A stretch of 64,000 nucleotides of DNA. Origin: Euryodendron excelsum (taxonomy: Eukaryota > Streptophyta > Magnoliopsida > Ericales > Pentaphylacaceae). Positions within the stretch are counted from its first letter, which is position 1. Every line of letters begins with the position of its first letter. Shown here in pieces: positions 46,428 through 58,057 of this stretch. Made by a program: the position numbers and the translations under genes. The notes under the pieces were generated by a model. That model made no database searches. It was not told where the DNA came from and was given only the letters and a program-made list of their open reading frames with translations. The DNA lies in NCBI GenBank assembly GCA_033060915.1, contig CM065387.1, forward strand, positions 29,997,001 through 30,061,000, read 5' to 3'.

Positions 46428-46551
46428 GGGTGCGATACCATACCAGCACTAATGCACCGGATCCCATCAGAACTCCGCAGTTAAGTGTGCTTGGGGGCGA
46501 GAGTAGTACTAGGATGGGTGACCCCCTGGGAAGTCCTCGTGTTGCACCCCT
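46428..46551 (+). rRNA. 5S rRNA copy 55 (+4 nt)
   Basis: 124 nt; TGCGATACCATACC and TTGGGGGCGAG; two extra G before +1. Confidence 0.9.
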
Positions 46552-46760
46552 ACCTTTTTTTTGGGCAGCGAGAGTTGGCGCCGTTCTCCGCGGCCTTCTT
46601 TGGGCAGCAACGAAATTCGTGTTAGATTACAATCTAAATTGAGTATCACGGGAAAGGGTTTTTTCATTTATTTTTTTTTCCTATTTGTCGGCGGCGAGAG
46701 CTAGGAAACCAAGCTGGCTCGGCGAGGCTTAAAAAAAAAAAAAAGCGATGAGAACCTTTC

Positions 46761-46880
46761 GGGTGCGATCATACCAGCACTAATGCACCGGATCCCATCA
46801 GAACTCCGCAGTTAAGTGTGCTTGGGCGAGAGTAGTACTAGGATGGGTGACCCCCTGGGAAGTCCTCGTGTTGCACCCCT
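46761..46880 (+). rRNA. 5S rRNA copy 56
   Basis: 120 nt; the spacer has several changes (GGGCAGAGCGAG, CTCCGCACCC). Confidence 0.96.
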
Positions 46881-47094
46881 ACCTTTTTTGGGCAGAGCGA
46901 GTTGGCGCCGTTCTCCGCACCCTTCTTTGGGCAGCAACGAAATTCGTGTTAGATTACAATCTAAATTGAGTATCACAGGGAAAAAGGGTTTGTTTCATTA
47001 TTTTTTTTTCCTATTTCTCGACGGCGAGAGCTAGGAAACCAAGCTGGCTCGGCGAGGCTTAAAAGAAAAAAGAAAAAAGCGATGAGAACCTTTC

Positions 47095-47214
47095 GGGTGC
47101 GATCATACCAGCACTAATGCACCGGATCCCATCAGAACTCCGCAGTTAAGTGTGCTTGGGCGAGAGTAGTACTAGGATGGGTGACCCCCTGGGAAGTCCT
47201 CGTGTTGCACCCCT
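47095..47214 (+). rRNA. 5S rRNA copy 57
   Basis: 120 nt, no change noticed. Confidence 0.97.
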
Positions 47215-47424
47215 ACCCTTTTTGGGCAGCGAGAGTTGGCGCCGTTCTCCGCGGCCTTCTTTGGGCAGCAACGAAATTCGTGTTAGATTACAATCTAAAT
47301 TGAGTATCACAGGGGGGAAAGGTTTTTTTTCATTATTTTTATTTTTCCTATTTGTCGGCGGCGAGAGCTAGGAAACCAAGCTGGCTCGGCGAGGCTTAAA
47401 AGAAAAAAGCGATGAGAACCTTTC

Positions 47425-47561
47425 GGGTGCGATCATACCAGCACTAATGCACCGGATCCCATCAGAACTCCCATCAGAACTCCGCAGTTAGTTAAGTGGG
47501 CTTGGGAGAGAGTAGTACTAGGATGGACCCCCCCCCTGGGAAGTCCTCGTGTTGCACCCCT
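47425..47561 (+). rRNA. 5S rRNA copy 58 (+17 nt, scrambled)
   Basis: 137 nt; CCATCAGAACTC repeated, TTAGTTAAGTGGGC, and GGATGGACCC plus extra C replacing GGATGGGTGACC. Probably non-functional or mis-assembled. Confidence 0.85.
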
Positions 47562-47771
47562 ACCCTTTTTGGGCAGCGAGAGTTGGCGCCGTTCTCCGCG
47601 GCCTTCTTTGGGCAGCAACGAAATTCGTGTTAGATTACAATCTAAATTGAGTATCACAGGGAAAGGTTTTTTTTTCATTATTTATTTTTCCTATTTGTCG
47701 GCGGCGAGAGCTAGGAAACCAAGCTGGCTCGGCGAGGCTTAAAAAAAAAAAAAAAGCGATGAGAACCTTTC

Positions 47772-47891
47772 GGGTGCGATCATACCAGCACTAATGCACC
47801 GGATCCCATCAGAACTCCGCAGTTAAGTGTGCTTGGGCGAGAGTAGTACTAGGATGGGTGACCCCCTGGGAAGTCCTCGTGTTGCACCCCT
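47772..47891 (+). rRNA. 5S rRNA copy 59
   Basis: 120 nt, no change noticed. Confidence 0.97.
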
Positions 47892-48096
47892 ACCTTTTTT
47901 GGGCAGCGAGAGTTGGCGCCGTTCTCCGCGGCCTTCTTTGGGCAGCAACGAAATTCGTGTTAGATTACAATCTAAATTGAGTATCACAGGGAAAGGGTTT
48001 GTTTCATTATTTATTTTTCCTATTTGTCGGCGGCGAGAGCTAGGAAACCAAGCTGGCTCGGCGAGGCTTAAAAGAAAAAAGCGATGAGAACCTTTC

Positions 48097-48216
48097 GGGT
48101 GCGATCATACCAGCACTAATGCACCGGATCCCATCAGAACTCCGCAGTTAAGTGTGCTTGGGCGAGAGTAGTACTAGGATGGGTGACCCCCTGGGAAGTC
48201 CTCGTGTTGCACCCCT
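48097..48216 (+). rRNA. 5S rRNA copy 60
   Basis: 120 nt, no change noticed. Confidence 0.97.
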
Positions 48217-48425
48217 ACCCTTTTTGGGCAGCGAGAGTTGGCGCCGTTCTCCGCGGCCTTCTTTGGGCAGCAACGAAATTCGTGTTAGATTACAATCTAA
48301 ATTGAGTATCACAGGGAAAGGGTTTTTTTTCATTATTTATTTTTTTTCCTATTTGTCGGCGGCGAGAGCTAGGAAACCAAGCTGGCTCGGCGAGGCTTAA
48401 AAGAAAAAAGCGATGAGAACCTTTC

Positions 48426-48547
48426 GGGTGCGATCATACCAGCACTAATGCACCGGATCCCATCAGAACTCCGCAGTTAAGTGTGTGCTTGGGCGAGAGT
48501 AGTACTAGGATGGGTGACCCCCTGGGAAGTCCTCGTGTTGCACCCCT
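48426..48547 (+). rRNA. 5S rRNA copy 61 (+2 nt)
   Basis: 122 nt; AAGTGTGTGCTT. Confidence 0.92.
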
Positions 48548-48762
48548 ACCCTTTTGGGCAGCGAGAGTTGGCGCCGTTCTCCGCGGCCTTCTTTGGGCAG
48601 CAACGAAATTCGTGTTAGATTACAATGTAAATTGAGTATCACAGGGAAAGGGAAAGGGTTTGTTTCATTATTATTTATTTTTCCTATTTGTCGGCGGCGA
48701 GAGCTAGGAAACCAAGCTGGCTCGGCGAGGCTTAAAAAAAAAAAAAGCGATGAGAACCTTTC

Positions 48763-48885
48763 GGGTGCGATCATACCAGCACTAATGCACCGGATCCCAT
48801 CAGAACTCCGCAGTTAAGTGTGCTTGGGGAGAGAGAGTAGTACTAGGATGGGTGACCCCCTGGGAAGTCCTCGTGTTGCACCCCT
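48763..48885 (+). rRNA. 5S rRNA copy 62 (+3 nt)
   Basis: 123 nt; GCTTGGGGAGAGAGAGTAG. Confidence 0.91.
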
Positions 48886-49099
48886 ACCCCTTTTTGGGCA
48901 GCGGGCAGCGAGAGTTGGCGCCGTTCTCCGCGGCCTTCTTTGGGCAGCAACGAAATTCGTGTTAGATTACAATCTAAATTGAGTATCACAGGGAAAGGGT
49001 TTGTTTCATTATTTATTTTTCCTATTTGTCGGCGGCGAGAGCTAGGAAACCAAGCTGGCTCGGCGAGGCTTAAAAAAAAAAAAGCAATGAGAACCTTTC

Positions 49100-49222
49100 G
49101 GGTGCGACCATACCAGCACTAATGCACCGGATCCCATCAGAACTCCGCAGTTAAGTGTGCTTGGGCAGCGAGAGTAGTACTAGGATGGGTGACCCCCTGG
49201 GAAGTCCTCGTGTTGCACCCCT
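49100..49222 (+). rRNA. 5S rRNA copy 63 (+3 nt)
   Basis: 123 nt; GCGACCATACC and TTGGGCAGCGAGAG. Confidence 0.91.
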
Positions 49223-49426
49223 ACCCTTTTTGGGCAGCGAGAGTTGGCGCCGTTCTCCGCGGCCTTCTTTGGGCAGCAACGAAATTCGTGTTAGATTACA
49301 ATCTAAATTGAGTATCACAGGGAAAGGGTTTGTTTTTTATTTATTTTTCCTATTTGTCGGCGGCGAGAGCTAGGAAACCAAGCTGGCTCGGCGAGGCTTA
49401 AAAAAAAAAAGCGATGAGAACCTTTC

Positions 49427-49546
49427 GGGTGCGATCATACCAGCACTAATGCACCGGATCCCATCAGAACTCCGCAGTTAAGTGTGCTTGGGCGAGAGTA
49501 GTACTAGGATGGGTGACCCCCTGGGAAGTCCTCGTGTTGCACCCCT
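49427..49546 (+). rRNA. 5S rRNA copy 64
   Basis: 120 nt, no change noticed. Confidence 0.97.
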
Positions 49547-49747
49547 ACCCTTTTTGGGCAGCGAGAGTTGGCGCCGTTCTCCGCGGCCTTCTTTGGGCAG
49601 CAACGAAAATTCGTGTTAGATTACAATCTAAATTGAGTATCACAGGGGGTTTGTTATTATTTATTTTTCCTATTTGTCGGCGGCGAGAGCTAGGAAACCA
49701 AGCTGGCTCGGCGAGGCTTAAAAAAAAAAAAGCGATGAGAACCTTTC

Positions 49748-49867
49748 GGGTGCGATCATACCAGCACTAATGCACCGGATCCCATCAGAACTCCGCAGTT
49801 AAGTGTGCTTGGGCGAGAGTAGTACTAGGATGGGTGACCCCCTGGGAAGTCCTCGTGTTGCACCCCT
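49748..49867 (+). rRNA. 5S rRNA copy 65
   Basis: 120 nt; the following spacer has an extra T-run near 49884. Confidence 0.96.
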
Positions 49868-50091
49868 ACCCTTTTTGGGCAGCCTTTTTTTTTGGCGCGA
49901 GAGTTGGCGCCGTTCTCCGCGGCCTTCTTTTGGGGCAGCAACGAAATTCGTGTTAGATTACAATCTAAATTGAGTATCACAGGGAAAGGGTTTGTTTTTA
50001 TTATTTATTTTTCCTATTTGTCGGCGGCGAGAGCTAGGAAACCAAGCTGGCTCGGCGAGGCTTTAAAAAAAAAAAGCGATGAGAACCTTTC

Positions 50092-50219
50092 GGGTGCGAT
50101 CATACCAGCACTAATGCACCGGATCCCATCAGAACTCCGCAGCAGTTAAGTGTGCTGCTGGGGGTAGAGAGTAGTACTAGGATGGGTGACCCCCTGGGAA
50201 GTCCTCGTGTTGCACCCCT
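50092..50219 (+). rRNA. 5S rRNA copy 66 (+8 nt)
   Basis: 128 nt; CGCAGCAGTTAAG and GTGCTGCTGGGGGTAGAGAG. Confidence 0.89.
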
Positions 50220-50430
50220 ACCCTTTTTGGGCAGCGAGAGTTGGCGCCGTTCTCCGCGGCCTTCTTTGGGCAGCAACGAAATTCGTGTTAGATTACAATC
50301 TAAATTGAGTATCACAGGGAAAGGGTTTTGTTTCATTATTTTTTTTCCTATTTGTCGGCGGCGGCGAGAGCTAGGAAACCAAGCTGGCTCGGCGAGGCTT
50401 AAAAGAAAAAAAAAGCGATGAGAACCTTTC

Positions 50431-50552
50431 GGGTGCGATCATACCAGCACTAATGCACCGGATCCCATCAGAACTCCGCAGTTAAGTGTGCTTGGGGGAG
50501 AGAGTAGTACTAGGATGGGTGACCCCCTGGGAAGTCCTCGTGTTGCACCCCT
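50431..50552 (+). rRNA. 5S rRNA copy 67 (+2 nt)
   Basis: 122 nt; GCTTGGGGGAGAGAGTAG. Confidence 0.91.
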
Positions 50553-50765
50553 ACCCTTTTTGGGGGCAGCGAGAGTTGGCGCCGTTCTCCGCGGCCTTCT
50601 TTGGGCAGCAACGAAATTCGTGTTAGATTACAATCTAAATTGAGTATCACAGGGGAAGGTTTGTTTCATTTTCATTATTTATTTTTCCTATTTGTCGGCG
50701 GCGAGAGCTAGGAAACCAAGCTGGCTCGGCGAGGCTTAAAAGAAAAAAAGCGATGAGAACCTTTC

Positions 50766-50890
50766 GGGTGCGATCATACCAGCACTAATGCACCGGATCC
50801 CATCAGAACTCCGCAGTTAAGTGTGCTTGGCTTGGGCGAGAGTAGTACTAGGATGGGTGACCCCCTGGGAAGTCCTCGTGTTGCACCCCT
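50766..50890 (+). rRNA. 5S rRNA copy 68 (+5 nt)
   Basis: 125 nt; GCTTGGCTTGGGCGAG, a 5-nt repeat in the A box. Confidence 0.91.
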
Positions 50891-51099
50891 ACCCTTTTTG
50901 GGCAGCGAGAGTTGGCGCCGTTCTCCGCGGCCTTCTTTGGGCAGCAACGAAATTCGTGTTAGATTACAATCTAAATTGAGTATCACAGGGAAAGGGTTTG
51001 TTTGTTTATTTTTTTTTTCCTATTTGTCGGCGGCGGCGAGAGCTAGGAAACCAAGCTGGCTCGGCGAGGCTTAAAAGAAAAAAGCGATGAGAACCTTTC

Positions 51100-51220
51100 G
51101 GGTGCGATCATACCAGCACTAATGCACCGGATCCCATCAGAACTCCGCAGTTAAGTGTGCTTTGGGCGAGAGTAGTACTAGGATGGGTGACCCCCTGGGA
51201 AGTCCTCGTGTTGCACCCCT
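51100..51220 (+). rRNA. 5S rRNA copy 69 (+1 nt)
   Basis: 121 nt; GTGCTTTGGGCG. Confidence 0.93.
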
Positions 51221-51430
51221 ACCCTTTTTGGGCAGCGAGAGTTGGCGCCGTTCTCCGCGGCCTTCTTTGGGCAGCAACGAAATTCGTGTTAGATTACAAT
51301 CTAAATTGAGTATCACAGGGAAAGGGGTTGTTTCAATTTTTATTTTTCCTATTTGTCGGCGGCGAGAGCTAGGAAACCAAGCTGGCTCGGCGAGGCTTAA
51401 AAAAAAAAAAAAAAGCGATGAGAACCTTTC

Positions 51431-51555
51431 GGGTGCGATCATAATGCACCAGCACTAATGCACCGGATCCCATCAGAACTCCGCAGTTAAGTGTGCTTGG
51501 GCGAGAGTAGTACTAGGATGGGTGACCCCCTGGGAAGTCCTCGTGTTGCACCCCT
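51431..51555 (+). rRNA. 5S rRNA copy 70 (+5 nt)
   Basis: 125 nt; GATCATAATGCACCAGCAC. Confidence 0.91.
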
Positions 51556-51767
51556 ACCCATTTTTGGGCAGCGAGAGTTGGCGCCGTTCTCCGCGGCCTT
51601 CTTTGGGCAGCAACGAAATTCGTGTTAGATTACAATCTAAATTGAGTATCACGGGGAAAGGGTTTTTTCATTCATTATTTATTTTTCCTATTTGTCGGCG
51701 GCGAGAGCTAGGAAACCAAGCTGGCTCGGCGAGGCTTAAAAAAAAAAAAAGCGATGAGAACCTTTTC

Positions 51768-51890
51768 GGGTGCGATCATACCATGCACTAATGCACCGGA
51801 TCCCATCAGAACTCCGCAGTTAAGTGTGCTTGGGGGAGAGAGTAGTACTAGGATGGGTGACCCCCTGGGAAGTCCTCGTGTTGCACCCCT
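51768..51890 (+). rRNA. 5S rRNA copy 71 (+3 nt)
   Basis: 123 nt; ATACCATGCAC and TTGGGGGAGAGAG. Confidence 0.91.
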
Positions 51891-52096
51891 ACCCTTTTTG
51901 GGCAGCGAGAGTTGGCGCCGTTCTCCGCGGCCTTCTTTGGGCAGCAACGAAATTCGTGTTAGATTACAATCTAAATTGAGTATCACAGGGAAAGGGTTTG
52001 TTTCATTATTTATTTTTCCTATTTGTCGGCGGCGAGAGCTAGGAAACCAAGCTGGCTCGGCGAGGCTTAAAAGAAAAAAAGCGATGAGAACCTTTC

Positions 52097-52216
52097 GGGT
52101 GCGATCATACCAGCACTAATGCACCGGATCCCATCAGAACTCCGCAGTTAAGTGTGCTTGGGCGAGAGTAGTACTAGGATGGGTGACCCCCTGGGAAGTC
52201 CTCGTGTTGCACCCCT
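52097..52216 (+). rRNA. 5S rRNA copy 72
   Basis: 120 nt, no change noticed. Confidence 0.97.
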
Positions 52217-52426
52217 ACCCTTTTTGGGCAGCGAGAGTTGGCGCCGTTCTCCGCGGCCTTCTTTGGGCAGCAACGAAATTCGTGTTAGATTACAATCTAA
52301 ATTGAGTATCACAGGGAAAGGGTTTGTTTCATTATTTATTTTTCCTATTTGTCGGCGGCGGCGAGAGCTAGGAAACCAAGCTGGCTCGGCGAGGCTTAAA
52401 AAAAAAAAGCGATGAGAACCTTTTCG

Positions 52427-52552
52427 GGATGCGATCATACCAGCACTAATGCACCGGATCCCATCAGAAGTTAAGTGTGCAGTTAAGTGTGCTTGGGGCG
52501 AGAGTAGTACTAGGATGGGTGACCCCCTGGGAAGTCCTCGTGTTGCACCCCT
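52427..52552 (+). rRNA. 5S rRNA copy 73 (+6 nt, GGATGCG start)
   Basis: 126 nt; 5' end GGATGCG, and ATCAGAAGTTAAGTGTGC followed by a second AGTTAAGTGTGC in place of one normal stretch. Confidence 0.88.
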
Positions 52553-52762
52553 ACCCTTTTTGGGCAGCGAGAGTTGGCGCCGTTCTCCGCGGCCTTCTTT
52601 GGGCAGCAACGAAATTCGTGTTAGATTACAATCTAAATTGAGTATCACAGGGAAAGGGTTTGTTTCATTATTATTTTTCCTTTTTCCTATTTGTCGGCGG
52701 CGAGAGCTAGGAAACCAAGCTGGCTCGGCGAAAAAAAAAGAAAAAAGCGATGAGAACCTTTC

Positions 52763-52884
52763 GGGTGCGATCATACCAGCGCTAATGCACCGGATCCCAT
52801 CAGAACTCCGCAGTTAAGTGTGTGCTTGGGCGAGAGTAGTACAAGGATGGGTGACTCCCTGGGAAGTCCTCGTGTTGCACCCCT
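52763..52884 (+). rRNA. 5S rRNA copy 74 (+2 nt, substitutions)
   Basis: 122 nt; CAGCGCTAATG, AAGTGTGTGC, GTACAAGGATG and GTGACTCCCTGG. Confidence 0.91.
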
Positions 52885-53096
52885 ACCCTTTCTGGGCAAT
52901 GAGAGTTGGCGCCGTTCTCCGCGGCCTTCTTTGGGCAGCAACGAAATTCGTGTTAGATTACAATCTAAATTGATTATCACTGGGAAAGGGTTTGTTTCGT
53001 TATTTATTTTTCCCATTTGTCGGCGGCGGCGGCGAGAGCTAGGAAACCAAGCTGGCTCGGCGAGGCTTAAAAAAAAAAAAGCGATGAGAACCTTTC

Positions 53097-53218
53097 GGGT
53101 GCGATCATACCAGCACTAATGCACCGGATCCCATCAGAACTCCGCAGTTAAGTGTGCTTGGGCGAGAGTAGTACTAGATGATGGGTGACCCCCTGGGAAG
53201 TCCTCGTGTTGCACCCCT
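53097..53218 (+). rRNA. 5S rRNA copy 75 (+2 nt)
   Basis: 122 nt; TACTAGATGATGGGTG. Confidence 0.92.
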
Positions 53219-53428
53219 ACCCTTTTTGGGCAGCGAGAGTTGGCGCCGTTCTCCGCGGCCTTCTTTTGGGCAGCAACGAAATTCGTGTTAGATTACAATC
53301 TAAATTGAGTATCACAGGGAAAGGGTTTGTTTCATTATTTATTTTTTCCTATTTGTCGGCGGCGAGAGCTAGGAAACCAAGCTGGCTCGGCGAGGCTTAA
53401 AAAAAGAAAAAAGCGATGAGAACCTTTC

Positions 53429-53548
53429 GGGTGCGATCATACCAGCACTAATGCACCGGATCCCATCAGAACTCCGCAGTTAAGTGTGCTTGGGCGAGAG
53501 TAGTACTAGGATGGGTGACCCCCTGGGAAGTCCTCGTGTTGCACCCCT
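53429..53548 (+). rRNA. 5S rRNA copy 76
   Basis: 120 nt, no change noticed. Confidence 0.97.
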
Positions 53549-53753
53549 ACCCTTTTTGGGCAGCGAGAGTTGGCGCCGTTCTCCGCGGCCTTCTTGGGGC
53601 AGCAACGAAATTCGTGTTAGATTACAATCTAAATTGAGTATCACAGGGAAAGGGTTTGTTTCATTATTTATTTTTCCTATTTGTCGGCGGCGAGAGCTAG
53701 GAAACCAAGCTGGCTCGGCGAGGCTTAAAAGAAAAAAGCGATGAGAACCTTTC

Positions 53754-53873
53754 GGGTGCGATCATACCAGCACTAATGCACCGGATCCCATCAGAACTCC
53801 GCAGTTAAGTGTGCTTGGGCGAGAGTAGTACTAGGATGGGTGACCCCCTGGGAAGTCCTCGTGTTGCACCCCT
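53754..53873 (+). rRNA. 5S rRNA copy 77
   Basis: 120 nt, no change noticed. Confidence 0.97.
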
Positions 53874-54083
53874 ACCCTTTTTGGGCAGCGAGAGTTGGCG
53901 CCGTTCTCCGCGGCCTTCTTTGGGCAGCAACGAAATTCGTGTTAGATTACAATCTAAATTGAGTATCAGGGAAAGGGTTTTTGTTTTTTTATTTTTATTT
54001 TTCCTATTTTTGTCGGCGGCGAGAGCTAGGAAACCAAGCTGGCTCGGCAAGGCTTAAAAAAAAAAAAGCGATGAGAACCTTTC

Positions 54084-54202
54084 GGGTGCGATCATACCAG
54101 CACTAATGCACCGGATCCCATCAGAACTCCGCAGTTAAGTGTGCTTGGGCGAGAGTAGTACTAGGATGGGTGACCCCTGGGAAGTCCTCGTGTTGCACCC
54201 CT
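54084..54202 (+). rRNA. 5S rRNA copy 78 (-1 nt)
   Basis: 119 nt; GTGACCCCTGGG. Its spacer carries a private set of substitutions shared only with the spacer of copy 98. Confidence 0.93.
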
Positions 54203-54408
54203 ATCCTTTTTGGGCAACGAGAGTTGGCGCCGTTCTTCGCGGCCATCTTTGGGCGGCAACGAAATTCGTGTTAGATTACAATCTAAATTGAGTATCACAG
54301 GGAAAGGGTTTGTTTCATTATTTTTTTTTCCAATTTGTCGGCGGCAAGAGCTAGGAAACCAAGTTGGCTCGGCGAGGCTTAAAGGAAAAAAAGCGATGAG
54401 AACCTTTC

Positions 54409-54528
54409 GGGTGCGATCATACCAGCACTAATGCACCGGATCCCATCAGAACTCTGCAGTTAAGTGTGCTTGGGCGAGAGTAGTACTTGGATGGGTGACC
54501 CCCTGGGAAGTCCTCGTGTTGCACCCCT
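54409..54528 (+). rRNA. 5S rRNA copy 79 (substitutions)
   Basis: 120 nt; AACTCTGCAG and GTACTTGGATG. Confidence 0.95.
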
Positions 54529-54735
54529 ACCCTTTTTGGGCAGCGAGAGTTGGCGCCGTTCTTCGCGGCCTGCTGTGGGCAGCAACGAAATTCGTGTTAC
54601 ATTACAATCTAAATTGAGTATCACAGGGAAAGGGTTTGTTTCATTATTTATTTTTCCTATTTGTCGGCGGGAAGAGCTAGGAAACCAAGCTGGCTCGGCG
54701 AGGCTTAAAAAAAAAAAAAGCGATGAGAACCTTTC

Positions 54736-54855
54736 GGGTGCGATCATACCAGCACTAATGCACCGGATCCCATCAGAACTCCGCAGTTAAGTGTGCTTGG
54801 GCGAGAGTAGTACTAGGATGGGTGACCCCCTGGGAAGTCCTCGTGTTGCACCCCT
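54736..54855 (+). rRNA. 5S rRNA copy 80
   Basis: 120 nt, no change noticed. Confidence 0.97.
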
Positions 54856-55064
54856 ACCCTTTTTGGGCAGCGAGAGTTGGCGCCGTTCTCCGCGGCCTTC
54901 TTTGGGCAGCAACGAAATTCGTGTTAGATTACAATCTAAATTGAGTATCACAGGGAAAGGGTTTGTTTCATTATTTATTTTTCCTATTTGTCGGCGGCGA
55001 GAGCTAGCTAGGAAACCAAGCTGGCTCGGCGAGGCTTAAAAAAAAAAAGCGATGAGAACCTTTC

Positions 55065-55184
55065 GGGTGCGATCATACCAGCACTAATGCACCGGATCCC
55101 ATCAGAACTCCGCAGTTAAGTGTGCTTGGGCGAGAGTAGTACTAGGATGGGTGACCCCCTGGGAAGTCCTCGTGTTGCACCCCT
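55065..55184 (+). rRNA. 5S rRNA copy 81
   Basis: 120 nt, no change noticed. Confidence 0.97.
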
Positions 55185-55391
55185 ACCCTTTTTGGGCAGC
55201 GAGAGTTGGCGCCGTTCTCCGCGGCCTTCTTTGGGCAGCAACGAAATTCGTGTTAGATTACAATCTAAATTGAGTATCACAGGGAAAGGGTTTGTTTCAT
55301 TATTTATTTTTCCTATTTGTCGGCGGCGAGAGCTAGGAAACCAAGCTGGCTCGGCGAGGCTTAAAAGAAAAAAAAGCGATGAGAACCTTTC

Positions 55392-55511
55392 GGGTGCGAA
55401 TATACCAGCACTAATGCATCGGATCCCATCAGAACTCCGCAGTTAAGTGTGTTTGGGCGAGAGTAGTACTAGGATGGGTGACCCCTTGGGAAGTCCTCGT
55501 GTTGCACCCCT
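55392..55511 (+). rRNA. 5S rRNA copy 82 (substitutions)
   Basis: 120 nt; GCGAATATACC, TGCATCGG, GTGTTTGGGCG and GACCCCTTGGG. Confidence 0.94.
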
Positions 55512-55716
55512 ACCCTTTTTGGGCAGCGAGAGTTGGCGCCGTTCTCCGCGGCCTTCTTTGGGCAGCAACGAAATTCGTGTTAGATTACAATCTAAATTGA
55601 GTATCACAGGGAAAGGGTTTGTTTCATTATTTATTTTTCCTATTTGTCGGCGGCGAGAGCTAGGAAACCAAGCTGGCTCGGCGAGGCTTAAAAGAAAAAA
55701 GCGATGAGAACCTTTC

Positions 55717-55836
55717 GGGTGCGATCATACCAGCACTAATGCACCGGATCCCATCAGAACTCCGCAGTTAAGTGTGCTTGGGCGAGAGTAGTACTAGGAT
55801 GGGTGACCCCCTGGGAAGTCCTCGTGTTGCACCCCT
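55717..55836 (+). rRNA. 5S rRNA copy 83
   Basis: 120 nt, no change noticed. Confidence 0.97.
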
Positions 55837-56044
55837 ACCCTTTTTGGGCAGCGAGAGTTGGCGCCGTTCTCCGCGGCCTTCTTTGGGCAGCAAGAAAATT
55901 CGTGTTAGATTACAATCTAAATTGAGTATCCCAGGGAAAGGGTTTGTTTCATTATTTATTTTTCCTATTTGTCGGCGGCGAGAGCTAGGAAACCAAGCTG
56001 GCTCGGCGAGGCTTAAAAAAAAAAAAAAGCGATGAGAACCTTTC

Positions 56045-56163
56045 GGGTGCGATCATACCAGCACTAATGCACCGGATCCCATCAGAACTCCGCAGTTAAG
56101 TGTGCTTGGGCGAGAGTAGTACTAGGATGGGTGACCCCCTGGGAAGTCCTCGTGTTGCACCCT
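56045..56163 (+). rRNA. 5S rRNA copy 84 (-1 nt at 3' end)
   Basis: 119 nt; ends GCACCCT followed by ACCCTACCC. Confidence 0.92.
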
Positions 56164-56378
56164 ACCCTACCCTTTTTTGGGAGCAGCGAGAGTTGGCGCC
56201 GTTCTCCGCGGCCTTCTTTGGGCAGCAACGAAATTCGTGTTAGATTACAATCTAAATTGAGTATCACAGGGGAAAGGGTTTGTTTCATTATTTATTTTTC
56301 CTATTTGTCGGCGGCGAGAGCTAGGAAACCAAGCTGGCTCGGCGAGGCTTAAAAAAAAAAAAGCGATGAGAACCTTTC

Positions 56379-56498
56379 GGGTGCGATCATACCAGCACTA
56401 ATGCACCGGATCCCATCAGAACTCCGCAGTTAAGTGTGCTTGGGCGAGAGTAGTACTAGGATGGGTGACCCCCTGGGAAGTCCTCGTGTTGCACCCCT
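56379..56498 (+). rRNA. 5S rRNA copy 85
   Basis: 120 nt, no change noticed. Confidence 0.97.
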
Positions 56499-56712
56499 AC
56501 CCTTTTTGGGGCGAGCAGCGAGAGTTGGCGCCGTTCTCCGCGGCCTTCTTTGGGCAGCAACGAAATTCGTGTTAGATTACAATCTAAATTGAGTATCACA
56601 GGGAAAGGGTTTGTTTCATTATTTATTTTTCCTATTTGTCGGCGGCGAGAGCTAGGAAACCAAGCTGCTGGCTCGGCGAGGAAAAAAAAGAAAAAAGCGA
56701 TGAGAACCTTTC

Positions 56713-56844
56713 GGGTGCGATCATACCAGCACTAATGCACCGGATCCCATCAGAACTCCGCAGTTAAGTGTGCTTGGGCGAGAGTAGTACTAGGATGGGT
56801 GACCCCCTGGGTGACCCCCTGGGAAGTCCTCGTGTTGCACCCCT
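56713..56844 (+). rRNA. 5S rRNA copy 86 (+12 nt)
   Basis: 132 nt; GTGACCCCCTGG repeated in tandem within the C box. Confidence 0.9.
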
Positions 56845-57051
56845 ACCCTTTTTGGGCAGCGAGAGTTGGCGCCGTTCTCCGCGGCCTTCTTTGGGCAGCA
56901 ACGAAATTCGTGTTAGATTACAATCTAAATTGAGTATCACAGGGAAAGGGTTTGTTTCATTATTTTTTTTTTCCTATTTGTCGGCGGCGAGAGCTAGGAA
57001 ACCAAGCTGGCTCGGCGAGGCTTAAAAGAAAAAAGCGATGAGAACCCTTTC

Positions 57052-57177
57052 GGGTGCGATCATACCAGCACTAATGCACCGGATCCCGGATCCCATCAGA
57101 ACTCCGCAGTTAAGTGTGCTTGGGCGAGAGTAGTACTAGGATGGGTGACCCCCTGGGAATCCTCGTGTTGCACCCCT
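57052..57177 (+). rRNA. 5S rRNA copy 87 (+6 nt)
   Basis: 126 nt; GGATCCC repeated, and CTGGGAATCC lacks one G. Confidence 0.9.
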
Positions 57178-57389
57178 ACCCCTTTTTTGGGCAGCGAGAG
57201 TTGGCGCCGTTCTCCGCGGCCTTCTTTGGGCAGCAACGAAATTCGTGTTAGATTACAATCTAAATTGAGTATCACAGGGAAAGGGTTTGTTTCATTTTTT
57301 TATTTTTTCCTATTTGTCGGCGGCGAGAGCTAGGAAACCAAGCTGGCTCGGCGAGGCTTAAAAAAAGAAAAAAGCGATGAGAACCTTTC

Positions 57390-57512
57390 GGGTGCGATCA
57401 TACCAGCACTAATGCACCGGATCCCATCAGAACTCCGCAGTTAAGTGTGCTTGGGCTAGGAGAGTAGTACTAGGATGGGTGACCCCCTAGGAAGTCCTCG
57501 TGTTGCACCCCT
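57390..57512 (+). rRNA. 5S rRNA copy 88 (+3 nt)
   Basis: 123 nt; TTGGGCTAGGAGAGTAG and CCCCCTAGGAAG. The following spacer is also substitution-rich. Confidence 0.9.
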
Positions 57513-57722
57513 AACTTGTCTGGGCAGCGAGAGTTGGCGCCGTTCTCCGCGGCCTTTTTTTGCGGACGACGAAATTCGTGTTAGATTAGAATCTAAATTG
57601 AGTATCACAGGGAAAGGGTTTGTTTCATTATTTTTATTTTTCCTATTTGTCGGCGGCGGCGAGAGCTAGGAAACCAAGCTGGCTCGGCGAGGCTTAAAAG
57701 AAAAAAGCGATGAGAACCTTTC

Positions 57723-57846
57723 GGGTGCGATCATACCAGCACTAATGCACCGGATCCCATCAGAACTCCGCAGTTAGTGTGTGCTTGGGAGTAGAGAGTA
57801 GTACTAGGATGGGTGACCCCCTGGGAAGTCCTCGTGTTGCACCCCT
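57723..57846 (+). rRNA. 5S rRNA copy 89 (+4 nt)
   Basis: 124 nt; CAGTTAGTGTGTGCTTGGGA then GTAGAGAGTAG. Spacer of the CACGGGG subtype. Confidence 0.9.
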
Positions 57847-58057
57847 ACCCATTTTTGGGCAGCGAGAGTTGGCGCCGTTCTCCGCGGCCTTCTTTGGGCA
57901 GCAACGAAATTCGTGTTAGATTACAATCTAAATTGAGTATCACGGGGAAAGGGTTTGTTTCATTATTTATTTTTCCCATTTGTCGGCGGCGAGAGCTAGG
58001 AAACCAAACCGAGCTGGCTCGGCGAGGCTTAAAAGAAAAAAGGGATGAGAACCTTTC

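Noticed and set aside
52148..52774. A 208-residue minus-strand ORF, the longest in the window
   Set aside because: It is antisense to two successive 5S units and stays open only because indels happen to keep the frame.
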